Source: Metridium senile (Eukaryota > Cnidaria > Anthozoa > Actiniaria > Metridiidae). From it: 64,000 bases of DNA. Location of the stretch: positions 1,384,501 to 1,448,500 of the forward strand of contig OX459104.1 in NCBI GenBank assembly GCA_949775045.1, written 5' to 3'. Position 1 is the stretch's first letter. Each line of letters begins with the position of its first letter. The position numbers and the translations under genes were made by a program. Below, one piece after another: positions 9,570 to 21,589 of the stretch. A model generated the notes under the pieces. It saw only the letters and a program-made list of their open reading frames with translations, was not told where the DNA came from and ran no database searches.

Positions 9570-9803
9570 AAACATGCGTTGTTACACTGTGCAATTTTTC
9601 AGCAACTTTTCTCGCAATGCTTGAAAATGTGGCATTTGCGAATTTCTGAGTTCCGGTGCGACACTAGTAAAACTCTACTTTGTGTAAGTGCTGCCTGCAG
9701 CAAAACAAAAAGGCAGCCTTTGGGATACTTATACAACTTGTGTCGCAATGAGATTGAGAGACAAGTTGCTGAAAAATTTGCACCGCATGTGACAGCGCCT
9801 TAA
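9570..9803. mobile_element. MITE, TTACACTGTGCAATTTTTC termini
   Basis: The left arm (GTGCAATTTTTCAGCAACTT) is complemented by AAGTTGCTGAAAAATTTGCA near 9762-9782. TGTCGCAATG words in the centre recur in a related element at 58672-58930. Confidence 0.7.
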
Positions 9804-9865
9804 AACTATATACTACCTATGCACTTGTCCAAAGAAGATGGCCATGGGACATTAATATAACTAGG

Positions 9866-10199
9866 TTAGTACTGTATTAGTCAATGAAGTACAGCGAAAC
9901 AAAACCAAAATAGATAGAGTACAAACATTAGACTATACCCGTGAAACAAGTAGTACTAATTAGTACTAAATATTGCTAATTAAACAATAGAAAACAATAG
10001 CATTAGCATAAAATATCACTATTTAGTACTCATTATGGTTCACGCTTTTAGAGTGATTTTCAAGGGACTGTGAAATAATAACTAATAGACACTAGTAGAC
10101 CCTAAGCCCATTGTTTTCTTTTGTTGATATATGACTATTAGACACTATTAAACACTGACTATTAGTAATTGTTTCACAGTCCGATGAAAACCACTCTAA
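9866..10199. mobile_element. TTAGAGTG MITE (10048-10199) and adjoining related sequence
   Basis: TTAGAGTGATTTTCA...GGACTGTGAAA at 10048 is complemented by TTTCACAGTCC...ACTCTAA ending at 10199. The preceding 180 bp carry the same TTAGTACTAA/GTGAAACAA words and look like a decayed relative. Confidence 0.65.
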
Positions 10200-10204
10200 T
10201 GTTT

Positions 10205-11915
10205 TTACTACCTAAATAGTTAATATATAGTCAGAATATTTAGCTTTACTAGTCACTGGACATATTGTTTGCGCTCTAAATATATTTTGTAATCATTATG
10301 AAGAGACAAAAAATACAATTAGATGCATTTATTTGTGTGCATTAGTTGATTCATTAAGGAAATGAAAATCGCTGTACACGCGCAAAAAAAAATATAAAAA
10401 AATATCCCTTAAGCAAGCTTGTCGTGAAGTCGTACGCAGCGCAGTAGTACACACCATGCAAGCGGCCTGTTGCAGCAACGCAAAAGAAACGCGGGCTACG
10501 CGTACGCCAATAACGAAACAATATCCTACAATACGAACAACCCTGAACCAGAATACAATACTGATTTTGCAAAACTAAATAAGAAAATACCCTGCAAAGC
10601 TACCCTGCAATACAAAGAGGTATGTCACGCAATCGGGCTTTGTGCACGAGCAAATTCATTTGTTCCATTTGTCTTTTTATCAAATTACCCTTAAGCAAAA
10701 TAACTTTAAAATCAAAACACCAAAATAGCCATTACAGAAGGAAATAAACATTTTTTCTCACTTTTCAATGACACAACTCATTTGGTTTGCAAATGCCGTG
10801 ACAAGCTATTCAATTGGTTGGGATTCCTGTGGTTTAGGCGGGAAATTCGATGCAATTTGACGCGCGTGTGCGATGTTGATACTTTTGACAACGTGCGAAG
10901 CTGTCACTATTCCGGCAAAATGCCGGCTGGAAGACTTCAAGGTTTTGCTGTTATTACTCAAGAAATTAGGTTAGTTCGAAACATATTATAAAAATATGAT
11001 ATTTAAAGATATTATAGATAATATTTAGCACGAAAAAAATCCAGATTTTGAAAGCTTTTGGAAGGATTTGAACTCGAATTATTTTCACACTTTCAATTTG
11101 AATCGTTGAAGCTCTGACACTTTGCTACATAAACGCAAGATTTTCTTCGCTTTTCTTTGCTTTTAAAGGTTGTCTTTTCAACTGTTCTAACGAATTACTA
11201 ATTATTTGATTGCAGTTCATCGAGGATAAACGTTTTTTGTGCCAAGAAAAGCGAAAACATAGGTTAAAAGTTGGCCGTTTGTTTGCTCCAGGCCACTAAT
11301 ATGTAAGCAAGTAAGTTTGAAATTTTATACATAAGTATCTATCAACATTTTCATTTCAGTTATACTGCATAATATCTGCTACAGCAAGGAACTTATAGAT
11401 ATATATTTGTACGTATCTTTAAGTTTTTATTTGATTAATTTATTTCCCGGGTTTATTTATAATAGTTTTATTTTGAACTTTTTAATTTTTCAACGTGGTT
11501 GATTGATTTTGATTTTCTATGTCCTTTAAAATACCCTCTCCAAATCAGGAAAAACTCCGGCATTATTTCCAAATGAGTTTACTTTCACTCATACTATTCG
11601 CAAGCAATTTAATATTCATTTTAAATTTTATCGAACAATAGTTTACGGGAAATATGTGCGCATTATCAAAAAATGTGCGTTTGTTATAATATTACGCAAT
11701 TTCAAAATTATGCTTTGTTTCAAATTCCTGCACCAAGTGTGACTAAAGAAAACTTCTGGCATCCTCATAAAAAGAAACATGTTTAACAGTTGTTTAATAT
11801 ATATCTCATATATCTTTATTCAGATGCTGGGAAAAGCACATACATTTTTTGCTTGTATGTTTGATAATAAGCACTCACAAAACTAACTGATTTCCCGAGT
11901 GATCAGTCATTAAGT
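10205..11915. other. Intergenic, no supported gene
   Basis: A+T-rich sequence without a convincing exon. Open frames at 10470-10694 and 10782-10991 have no recognisable domain. No repeat structure beyond short A/T runs was seen. Confidence 0.6.
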
Positions 11916-12088
11916 GTTTTATTATATACCCTATTCAAACGAAGAAACATTTTCTCTCCATTTTAAATTTTTTTTATTTACGTGGATTTATTCCCCTCTC
12001 ACGAGGGGAATATATCGATTTATTTCCCTCCGCGTGACGTGCTCTCGACCAATAAGAAAACGAGTTTGAATAGGATATATAATAAAAC
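11916..12088. mobile_element. MITE with perfect 10-bp central hairpin
   Basis: The ends GTTTTATTATATACCC / GGATATATAATAAAAC are about 26-bp imperfect inverted repeats. In the centre TATTCCCCTC and GAGGGGAATA (11989-12012) pair perfectly around TCAC. Confidence 0.75.
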
Positions 12089-12349
12089 TGTTTTGCAGCC
12101 TATTTGCATTGTTGTTTCCACTTTATGATTGATACTATATCATTGTTGTCGAGGACGTCATTATTTTTTTCGTTATTGGTATTATTACTATTTGGCTCCA
12201 TTTTTGACAATTTTTCAAATTTATATTAACTCAAAGAGGACATTTCAAAATACAAAAATAAATTAGACTGACAAAATATATGACTTGATCATTTTGCACA
12301 AGAATGCATGTGATATAGTTTTTAGTGAAGCAGCTTAACTGCCGAGATT

Positions 12350-12473
12350 AGCCTCTTCCTCTATATATTGGGCTTCCTTTGTCGAGAAAAAATAAGATTA
12401 GGCCGTCCCACAGGAACCCCAAAAAGCAAAGAAGCGTTAAAAGGCGAGAAGTTGCCTGCAGAGGAGGCTATGC
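12350..12473. mobile_element. Short palindromic MITE, TTAGCCTCTTCC termini
   Basis: TTAGCCTCTTCCTCT at the left is matched by GCAGAGGAGGCTA at the right. No target duplication was identified. Confidence 0.5.
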
Positions 12474-12780
12474 TGGGATCAGTGATGAAGATATTTTCTT
12501 TTAATCTTCCAGTATACAAGTGTGTCAGTTGACAGCATAAGCTCAGCTCAGCTCTATTTTGCTCCCTTGGCGAACAACTGTGACCATCCTCTAACAGTAC
12601 TTTATCAAAGGGGTAAAAATATAATAGTATATATTGAATCCTTAAATCCTGATTTGTACGCCTATATTTATATATACTGCAGTGAGGATACCTCTGTTCA
12701 GTGTATAACTTACAATATAAAAATCTATATTGTTAGGGACTGGTCATTATTTATGTGGGAGGGTGGGGTTGGGGGGAGTT

Positions 12781-12821
12781 GAAAAAAAAAAAAAAAAAAA
12801 AATTGGCAAAAAAAAAAAATT
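12781..12821. repeat. Poly(A) runs
   Basis: Two A homopolymers (about 20 and 11 bases) separated by TTGGC. No retroposon body is recognisable upstream. Confidence 0.9.
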
Positions 12822-13189
12822 CATTTATTTTCTGACCCACCTTTCCCCGCCCTATAAGGGGAAGTCTCCGATCCGTACATGATTCCTATTGGTGGTTCCA
12901 ATGCTTTGGAATACATAACTGCACTGAATATGATGTTCAGTGTATAGCCGGAGTCGTAGATACATGCGAGGAATGAAATAGAGACAGAAATGTTACTGAA
13001 AAATATATAAAAAACTCATTTTCTCTTCCATCTTTCCACTCTTCTTTTTATTCATCTATCGTGCTTCTTTCCTTCCCTCCCCACCCCCCTTAACACGCAT
13101 TTGATCATGTTCACATGCAAATTGGTGTTAAACATATTATATTTTTATTATTATCATCGTTATTAATTATTTTATTTAACCATCTATCG

Positions 13190-13435
13190 CCGTGTCCGTC
13201 TTTCCTGTTTCAACTCTATTTCAGTGCTAGTTGACAGATTAATCGGTCTTGGTACTCTCACAACGATTCAGCAATGAAAAAAATATATCGATAATAAATC
13301 ATAAATATTAATAATCTAACTTTAATATTTTCTTTCTTTCCTGTTTTTACTCCATTTCAGTGCTTTAGTTGACAGATTACTTGTTTGTTTTTTACTGTAA
13401 CAACGATTCAGCAATAAAAATAGTACAGCGATATT
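13190..13435 (+). repeat. Two-copy tandem duplication, about 140 bp
   Basis: The block TTTCAGTGCT...TTGACAGATTA...CAACGATTCAGCAAT occurs at about 13222 and 13357. Confidence 0.75.
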
Positions 13436-13527
13436 AAATGCAAACAAAAGCACACCATGCATGCAGGCTCTTCAAAAACTTGTGAAATGAGCGTACCCCA
13501 TGATATCTCTTAGCTAGACACTGTTAA

Positions 13528-13830
13528 AACCGCAGTCTTTACAATTAAAAAGGGCGGCAGCCATTTGAGTTTGTAAAGAGATCCTCTTTAAACAGCAACC
13601 ATTTAATAAGTGTCTGCGAATGCTCATTTTAAGTACACCATTGAGTTGTCCTTGCATATATAGCTTCTAAGGGTCCCTTCTTTAAAAAGAAATTATTAAT
13701 TTCGTGTCTGCGAATGCTCATTTTAGGCACACCATTGAGTTGTCCTTGATAGTTTCTAAAGAGGCCGTCTTTAAACAGCAACTATTAAATAAGTGTCTGC
13801 GAATGCTCATTATAGCGATATCATTATATA
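13528..13830 (+). repeat. Three-copy tandem array, about 90 bp
   Basis: TGTCTGCGAATGCTCATT starts at 13611, 13705 and 13794. Copies also share TTGAGTTGTCCTTG and TTTAAACAGCAAC. Confidence 0.85.
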
Positions 13831-13985
13831 GAAAGAGGTTAATGTTGTCTTGTCTCGTTAAAATGCAATACCATGGCACTAAAAACCCGGCACTAGGAAA
13901 TGCTGTGTCTAGAATGAGCGTGCATTGTGTAAATCACAAAGACGCTACTGTTGATTTCATCAATTTTATTCACAACTGGTAGTAA

Positions 13986-14710
13986 AGTAAGTGGAAACTA
14001 GCGAGTAAACTAGCATAGCTTGCGTCGATGTTTGATATAAACGATAGGTAATAGAATGAAATTTGTAACACCGTAAAAAATAGAAATAGAAACTAGTGAG
14101 TAGACTAGTATAGGCTGCGTCGATGTTTGATATAAACGATAGGTAATAGAATGAAATTTGTAACACCGTAAAAAATAGAAATAGAAACTAGTGAGTAGAC
14201 TAGTATAGGCTGCGTCGGTGTTTGATATAACGATAGGTAATATAATGAAATTTGTAACACCGTAAAAAATAGAAATAGAAACTAGCGAGTAAACTAGTAT
14301 AGGCTGCGTCGTTGTTTGATATAAATGATAGGTAATATAATGAAATTTGTAACACCGTAAAAAATAGAAATAGAAACTAGCGAGTAGACTAGTATAGGCT
14401 GCGTCGGTGTTTGATATAACGATAGGTAATATAATGAAATTTGTAACACCGTAAAAAATAGAAATAGAAACTAGCGAGTAAACTAGTATAGGCTGCGTCG
14501 TTGTTTGATATGAATGATAGGTAATATAATGAAATTTGTAACACCGTAAAAAATAGAAATAGAAACTAGCGAGTAGACTAGTATAGGCTGCGTCGGTGTT
14601 TGATATAAACGATAGGTAATAGAATGAAATTCAATTTCATTATGCCTAACACCGTAAAAAATGTTGCCTTAACTTTACTGACGTTTTGAGCTTTAGCCCT
14701 TCGTCGGAGT
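13986..14710 (-). mobile_element. 95-bp-unit element, locus 1: seven units plus hammerhead-like head
   Basis: Seven head-to-tail units of about 93-96 bp (GTAAACTAGTATAGGCTGCG...TTTGATATAAACGATAGG...GAAATTTGTAACACCG) are followed at 14680-14710 by the element's head, a hammerhead-like motif on the - strand (CCGACGA, stem II GGGC/GCTC, CAAAACGTC). It is non-coding; ORFs reading LQISFYYLSFISN come from the repeat. Confidence 0.9.
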
Positions 14711-14740
14711 AAAAGAGTGGGCTGCCGCCTTTCAACTCTT

Positions 14741-14826
14741 TTACTCCGACGATTCAGTAAAGTTAAGTCAAATTGTTTTTACGGTGTTACAAATTTCATT
14801 ATATTATCTATCGTTTATATCAAACA
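14741..14826 (+). mobile_element. 95-bp-unit element, inverted partial copy facing locus 1
   Basis: The head (ACTCCGACGA) is joined directly to TTCAGTAAAGTTAAG, so stem II and the GAAAC box are deleted. One partial unit follows and runs into the (TTA)n tract. Confidence 0.85.
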
Positions 14827-14997
<171 letters not shown>

Positions 14998-14999
14998 GA

Positions 15000-15387
15000 C
15001 TATTTTTCTGTTTTCCAGTGTGAAAACAACTTTTTCAGATTTAATATATAACTGACAGCGCCCACAGAGCTGGTACCCAACTGACTGCCATAACTTGATA
15101 GCATTGTCATTTTAATGAGGATATATATACAGGACACAATCGGGACGTTTTTTTTAAAAAACAATCTCTTAACGCGTTTAGTGTATATCAATTACCCTAC
15201 AAAGTATACATTTTCTGAAAGCTTAAATAACAAAGATTACATATTTTGTTTAAGGTTTTAATAAAACTCATTAGATATGGAGAAATCGGGCATTTAAATT
15301 AAAGTTTTTCCAGATATTAATGTACTAATGAAAACTATTAACCTAAAAATGACCACTCCCTAGTGTTTTATTGGGGTGTTTTGAAGA
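15000..15387. other. Intergenic, nothing recognised
   Basis: No repeat pair, RNA gene or coding signal was seen. Confidence 0.55.
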
Positions 15388-15892
15388 CAATAGACCGAAC
15401 CAAGGTTATTGCCGCCATCTTGCAAGGGGTGCAAAACTACTGGGGCGAGTAGAGAATGTATGTGATTTTGGACCACTTTGAACGTACGTATTTTTCTTCC
15501 AATTCATTGGATTTTCAAAGTTAAAATTGTCTATCAAAGGTTTTGCATTTGTTTATAACATATCCAAAAATTAGCGCTGGGAAACGAGCTACAGGCTCTG
15601 TAATCAATGTTTTAGATCTACATACAAACACTTTGTTTCAGCGATATAGAATTACACAGTAAATATAGGGAGATTTGAAATCGCCGTTTACATACGTCTC
15701 ACATAATTTAACAACCTTAGTTTGATCTGAGGTATAGCCATGCATAGTATCTTTGATATAAACTGTTTATATTGAACAATCGGCAATTTCCAGTGGAGTT
15801 ATATAAATTCAAAGTTACATACATTTACTGCTCGCCCCAGTAGTTCTGCACCCCCTACAAGATGGCGGCAATAACCTTGGATCGGTCTATTG
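15388..15892. mobile_element. 505-bp MITE, CAATAGACCG termini
   Basis: Terminal inverted repeats of about 75 bp (CAATAGACCGAACCAAGG, GCCGCCATCTTG, TACTGGGGCGAG and complements) with a few mismatches. The internal 350 bp are unique and non-coding. Confidence 0.85.
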
Positions 15893-16277
15893 CCCGCTGC
15901 TAAGACCGGCATTAAAACAAAAAACCTTATAAAGTAGAAATTGTTTTAAGAAGAAATAATTCGCGGCTAGTTCCTTTGTTGTACGAATAGCCTCCACAGA
16001 CCGGTTTAGTTTATAAGTTTTAGTTTACAAGCAATGTTGTTATTGACATCTGCATGGCTATTCATATAGTTTCCTTCGCAGCGGCGTTTTTAGTGTTGGG
16101 CTTGTTGGGCATGCAGGGACACAGGAAACCCGTCGCTAAAATCGGCTGCGAGAGAGACTAGGCTATTCAACAAAGATGTACAAGACGGGCCCGGCCCTCG
16201 TCCTTTGAAATTTTCTACTTCAAATTTAAGCTTTTAAAAAAAAGATCAGTTTTTGTGTCATTTTCAACCTTACAGTG

Positions 16278-16493
16278 TGACGCGCGGTACCGTGGCCACC
16301 AAAGAAACTTTTGAGAAAGTTAGCCAATCAGCGTGCGAGAATTTGTATTTTTGATTGACAGGATCGTCTGCGCATAAACAGATTATCGAAAATAGGGAAC
16401 CTATTTCACACAGAGTGGCGAAGGTGAGCGAGGTTTTTATGTGGTTAAGAACTTTCTCAAAAGTTTCTTGGGTGGCCACGGTACCGCGCGTCA
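16278..16493. mobile_element. 216-bp MITE, TGACGCGCGGTACCGTGG termini
   Basis: Nearly perfect inverted repeats of about 43 bp at both ends (TGACGCGCGGTACCGTGGCC ... AACTTTTGAGAAAGTT). Confidence 0.85.
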
Positions 16494-16496
16494 ATA

Positions 16497-16546
16497 CTCC
16501 AGTGCAAATGCGCCTTTTGTTAAACTGTACAGCGGTGCTAGATATA
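16497..16546. mobile_element. MITE family A, single right arm
   Basis: AATGCGCCTTTTGTTAAACT then GTACAGCGGTGCTAGAT matches the right end of family A. The left arm was not found; it abuts the preceding MITE. Confidence 0.65.
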
Positions 16547-16847
16547 TAACTGCAGTATTTGTAATAACATTTAGTGTACATGTGAATGTTTATATTTAAT
16601 ACGCGATGGTTTTTAGATTACGGCATAGATACCAGTGTAAACTATGATTTGGGTTGGTTCTTTTCTTTGAGATCTTTTTCTTTGTTATTTATATTTATTA
16701 ATTTATCAGTTCTTTTACCTTTCTTTTCTAATACTTTCCTTTTGTATTATATCCTCCTGAATTATTTTGATACGTATTTTGATTTCGTCCTCGGAAATAA
16801 ATAACCGATTGATAATTAAAAACATGCTTTTATTATCCATGGAATTA

Positions 16848-17174
16848 AATAACGCAAGCTTTCCACAGTTTCATATCCAATGCCTACTCACCCCCTACCC
16901 TCCTGCGAAAAATAGTACAAAGGTTAAAATACTGACAATTATGCCGGAGCTGTTTGTTTGCTTTTTTCACTTAAGATCTCTTTAGATAAGACGGCGTTTG
17001 TTAGAAAAAAGTGTTTTGATTTCTTTTGCCTCGGGTGGAAATAACACAAGCTTTCCACAGTTTAACCAATGCCTTCTCACCTCTCACCCTTCCCTACAAA
17101 AACGCTAAAATGGCTCAATCACTAGCATCGTACGAAAATTAAACAAACCCCGTCTTATCTAAAGCGATCTTAAG
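16848..17174. repeat. Direct and inverted repeat pair
   Basis: AAGCTTTCCACAGTTT...CCAATGCCT occurs directly twice (about 16856 and 17050). CTTAAGATCTCTTTAGATAA (16970-17002) is inverted at 17142-17174. Probably a decayed MITE over a duplication. Confidence 0.6.
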
Positions 17175-17378
17175 TGCAAACACTCGATTACTGAAGTGTT
17201 AAAATACAAGGTTAATTTTGAATTAAAAGTTCAAAAGCACTTCAATTAAAAGAAGTTATTAGATATAGCCTGAAGCTAGTGAGTCTGTGCTTCACTAAGT
17301 ACGCCTTGCCCTTTAAACTGATCAGGTTTTAAATACCATAGCTTTTTAATAGTAATATTGTACCGATCTTTCATCCCT

Positions 17379-17407
17379 CTGAAGATGGCCGCCAAGGCCG
17401 AAAGCTT
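17379..17407 (+). ncRNA. Hammerhead-ribozyme-like motif (minimal stem III)
   Basis: CTGAAGA (core CUGANGA), then a GGCC/GGCC stem II with a GCCAA loop, GAAA, and AGCT-T as a self-complementary minimal stem III ending in the UH cleavage dinucleotide. Stem I can form between TCCCT and AGG(A)GA with one bulge. All core positions fit. Minimal-stem-III hammerheads that act as dimers are known from Penelope-like elements; activity here is inferred. Confidence 0.55.
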
Positions 17408-17691
17408 AGGAGAAGTTTTTTGAAAATTAAAAGGTTGATGACCAACAAATACTATTATGTATCAAAATCCAACCTAGAAACATTTATTTGAAGTAATATT
17501 GTAGTTTTACAGATGGCTTTTTCCATTCTATAGATGATTTTGTAAAGGTTTGCAATTGGGGCATCCTTGATATTATTTTGTTACTTGGGTTTCCTGTGTA
17601 GCTGATATATTCGATCAGAAGGTTTCAAAAATATAGCATGGTTTTAACCTGTTTTTCTTTTTGTTCTTTTCATTTATTTATTTTATTGCTG

Positions 17692-17797
<106 letters not shown>

Positions 17798-18295
17798 TGC
17801 TGTTAATGTTATTATTGTTGTTATTTTTCAACCCTTATACATGATCATGAATCCCAGACAGATTTATTCTTTCATTAATATTCTGCTCGGATAAGCTTAG
17901 CGTGCAAATTGAAGACGTCTAGGCTAGCGGTGATTTTTAAGTTTTCCTTCCGTTTCTTGTATTATCTGCAGGAAATTATTTCGTATCAGGCTAAGCCTAT
18001 CATATGGAAGTTGCGATCTTTACGTTGTATGGGATAATCCGTATGATAAATGTATTTAGATCTAAAAATAATTCATTATCTGATATTTATTGAGCTTTTT
18101 ATTTTGAGTCTTTTTTTCGTTCAAAATTTACATACTGGACAACAGACGTGTCCAGTTCACAGAAAAATATAATATGTATGATAAGAAAAATAGCAATTCA
18201 ATATATTTACATATGATAGATTATTTATTAAATCATCTAGTAAAAACGTTCAGTTCTTATCCCATATCCAAACACACACACTCCCGAAATGATAA

Positions 18296-18850
18296 TTTTT
18301 ATTCAGTTCCAACTATAAAGACACCAGTGGCGAAAGTTCAAGGTACCACCCCATCCCCTCCCCTCCATACAAACATTCCCGATATTTTTCCTCCATCTTA
18401 TACAAGGATAATAGTGTTCTAACGTTATTATTGACATCGCTCTTCCTTCCGTTTTTTTATTCAGTTCCGACTAAGAGACTAGTGGCGAAAGTTCAAGGTA
18501 CCAAACCCCTTCCCCTCCCCTCCCCTCCACACAAACACTCCTGATATTTTCCATCCATCTTAATAATAATAATGGCTAGTTCTTATTTAGCGCATTTCCA
18601 GAACTGCTCAATGCGCTTACTCAACGTGTTTGAGTTGAAGGTATATCAAGGCGCATTAAGCCGCCACCATACAACCCATTTCTGAACACGGAGTTCTTGT
18701 ACGTCCCTCAATGTTATTAAGTTTTGATGTTTTTATCACCTTATACAATGATAATAGTGTTCTAGCGTTATTATTGACTTCGCCCTTTTTTTTTTTTTTT
18801 TTTTACTCAGTTCCGACTGGACACCAGTGGCGAGAGTTCAAGGTGACACA
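18296..18850 (+). repeat. Three dispersed-tandem copies of a TCAGTTCC...CAGTGGCGAAAGTTC block
   Basis: The block occurs near 18303, 18461 and 18808 with CAAGGTACC following in the first two. A LINE/SINE tail (18555-18720) separates copies 2 and 3. Confidence 0.7.
18555..18720 (-). mobile_element. SINE or LINE tail fragment with TAATAATAATAATGGC
   Basis: (TAA)n then TTATTTAGCGCATTTCC and CAATGCGCTTAC is a pattern common at the 3' ends of invertebrate CR1/L2-type elements, here read from the complement. Confidence 0.5.
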
Positions 18851-19084
18851 GTTGGTAAACAACACACCATAAGAAATTTATATTAGTTCGACTTTGTTAA
18901 CCATGCGACTGACATTGTTCTTTTGAGTTCTTTTTGTTCTATTTTTTCTCAGAATATGTTGTATTTATAGAATAGTCATCGTATGAAATTAAAAACGCAT
19001 TGTAAAAGAAAAAGAACGTTCCGAAACTTCGGACAATTTTTGTGTATATAATCGAAAAGTGAACGTATGCATAAAAAAACTAAA

Positions 19085-19252
19085 TGGACACTAGCGAGGA
19101 AACTAGTATAGGCTGCGTCAGTGTTTAATATAAACGATAGGTAATAGAATGAAATTTTTACTCCGACGAAGGGCTAAAGCTCGCAACGTCAGTAAAGTTA
19201 AGTCAACATTTTTTGCGATGTTACAAATTTTATTATATTACCTATCATAAAA
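19085..19252. mobile_element. 95-bp-unit element, locus 2 (head-to-head pair)
   Basis: A single - strand unit (19085-19157) abuts a + strand head (CTCCGACGAAGGGC...CGCAACGTC, 19161-19190) and a partial + unit. The GAAAC box of the head reads GCAAC here. Confidence 0.85.
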
Positions 19253-19259
19253 ACACTAC

Positions 19260-20140
19260 ATCATAGAAAACTGAATGAAATTAAACTGAGTTCTTTTGAC
19301 TACCTTCAATTCAGATACACTTTGAATTGCGTGTGTATTCATTCACCTATGAAATTATCCATCCAAAACATATAAGACGATATAATATATCATATCTTTA
19401 AAAGTATATACTATACAATATCTCAAACATATGGTTTATTTTCATTCCTTTTATAATTATTTTTCCTGAAATTGCTATCACAATAATAAAATAATAAGCA
19501 ATGTTCTGTTGGACTGTAATAATTGATTCAATTTAATTTCAAATTCCACCTGGAAAAGGGTTAATTAATTCAATCTATAAACAGCTGTACCGGCCGGCTA
19601 AGATACAAACTCCTATATAGTATACCGATAACTTCTTATAGTCTACATATACTGACTTTTTGGGGTGCAAATTTGTAAAGATCAATATATATAGAGCTAT
19701 TTCAAAAAACGTAGAATACTGAATAGTGCATTGCAAGACAGAAATATATTTTGGGTCATGTAATATTATTTAAAGTAAAATAAAGTAAAATTAGTTATTT
19801 TATAGCCTATATATAGTGACTTTTCGGGATGTATATTTGTTAGATAAATGTATATATAATCTTAGAACATGTACACATGTAGTACAAGCTTGGATAGAAC
19901 CAGATAAAAGAACACCGACTCACTTAACTTAATTCATTTTCAGCTATTCTCAGCTAACAAGCTCTGTGGGGATTAATTTGAAGTGTATTTGCAATATTGA
20001 AATTATATTCCAAGAAATTAAAATTAAAGTTATTAACGTTATGGCAATCATTTTACTGATTCAACTACATCGACTAACATATTTGGTTCTCTATTCCCGG
20101 AAGTGGGAGATGATTTTTCGATTCAGGAAGTTGTAGCTAT
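19260..20140. other. Intergenic, with a lone transposon end at 19685-19735
   Basis: GCTATTTCAAAAAACGTAGA...AGTGCATTGCAAGAC at 19690-19735 matches the termini of the MITE at 61838-62168. The remainder has no recognised feature. Confidence 0.55.
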
Positions 20141-20149
20141 AGAGTGATT

Positions 20150-20610
20150 GTTTTCAGTTGTACCAAAATTCAATAGGTTTGCAGCTGTAGCAAGGGCAGG
20201 AACTGTACTAGAGCTGAGTGAATATAGCTTAAAGATAATTTGTACTGAAACCATCTAACTTGAGTTTGCAGTTTCTCGAGTCAACGGATTTTCAGCTGTA
20301 GCAAGGGCAGGAATTATAGCTAGATTAATATTACAGTTAAAAGTTAATTTGTACTGAAACCATCCAACTTGATTTTGAAGTTTCTCAATAGAATTGCGGC
20401 TGTGTCCGATTGAGGCCTTAAATTAAACAAACTTCGGTAACATCCAATAAGCCCTGATATTATAATTACATATTTTGGTTCTATATAAATATATATTTCA
20501 AGCTGGGATATATATATTTTGAAATCAATTGATTTACAGCTGTAGCAACGATACTGCACATGGAGTTTGTTTAACGATCATTTGTGCTAAAAATTCAATT
20601 AGTTGTGATA
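20150..20610 (+). repeat. Three to four diverged tandem copies, about 110-125 bp
   Basis: CAGCTGTAGCAAGGGCAGGA at about 20181 and 20291 and a variant near 20537; TTTGTACTGAAACCATC at about 20238 and 20347. Confidence 0.8.
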
Positions 20611-20972
20611 GGTATTCAATAGCAGTCGAGTCTATGCATGCCATCTTTGTTTCTAAGTTTTATTAGCGTCGTGGCATTAAAATCAAGCTAGCTCTAGACT
20701 TGTAATAACTTCATTTCGCATTTTTAAATGCTTTTTAAAAAGTCTCAATTTTGCAAAATAAAGATAACTTTTCACAATCAGCTCTGAGTAAAGTTTGGAT
20801 TCGTTTGCTGAAAGTGTTCGTGATTGCATATCTTGCAATCTGATCATCTCATCTTGCATTTACATGTTCAATATAGTACATAAAGGAATTATAAATAAAA
20901 TCTCTCAACATTCATGCGCTAGAAAATACTTTTGCTTCATTAAGGATATCTCCCTATAATTCATTACCAGCT

Positions 20973-21170
20973 AGATAAGTAAGCAAGTAAGCAAGTAAGA
21001 AAGTAAGCAAGTAAGTAGACAACTGTTAGCAAGTAAGCAAGTAAGTAAGTAAGTAAGTAAGTAGATAAGTTAGCAAGTAAGCAAGTAAGTAAGTAAGTAA
21101 GTAAGTAAGTAGACAAGTTAGCAAGCAAGTAAGCAAGTAAGTAAGTAACAAAGTAAGTAAGTGAGTAAGT
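20973..21170. repeat. (AAGT)n microsatellite
   Basis: GCAAGTAAGTAAGTAAG repeats with AAGTAGACAAGTTAGC interruptions at a period of about 60 bp. Confidence 0.95.
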
Positions 21171-21589
21171 ACAATAAAATTCGTTAGATCGTGCACGTGC
21201 AGCATCATTGTATTATTTTAATATAACTTTGTTAACCAATGTAAGATCTCTGCTTGAGTTTTTTCTAGATAATTCAATATGGCTTTATTAGATTTGAAAA
21301 GGTTTTTATTTTCATTGTAGTTTCTAAGAATAAGTTTTTATATACTTTGCTTGAATAGAAAATAGTTCAATAGCTTTTTTTTCTTTGATTTTCTTTGATT
21401 TTCTAATGTATGGACCGTGCATGATAATGCTTCAAATATAGGATTTGTAAAAATATCCAGATCCAACATGACCCCAATAGTTGGTATATTTTCTGATTCT
21501 GATATTTATTAGTACTATTTCTAGTTATGATTAGTTGAGATTGAAAGTAAAAGTCTGGGACCAAATGTAAACTAGCTAAAAATAATGCA

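Noticed and set aside
13986..14660. Regular repeats resembling a CRISPR array
   Set aside because: The units are contiguous without spacers, the host is an animal, and the same unit is dispersed at many loci.
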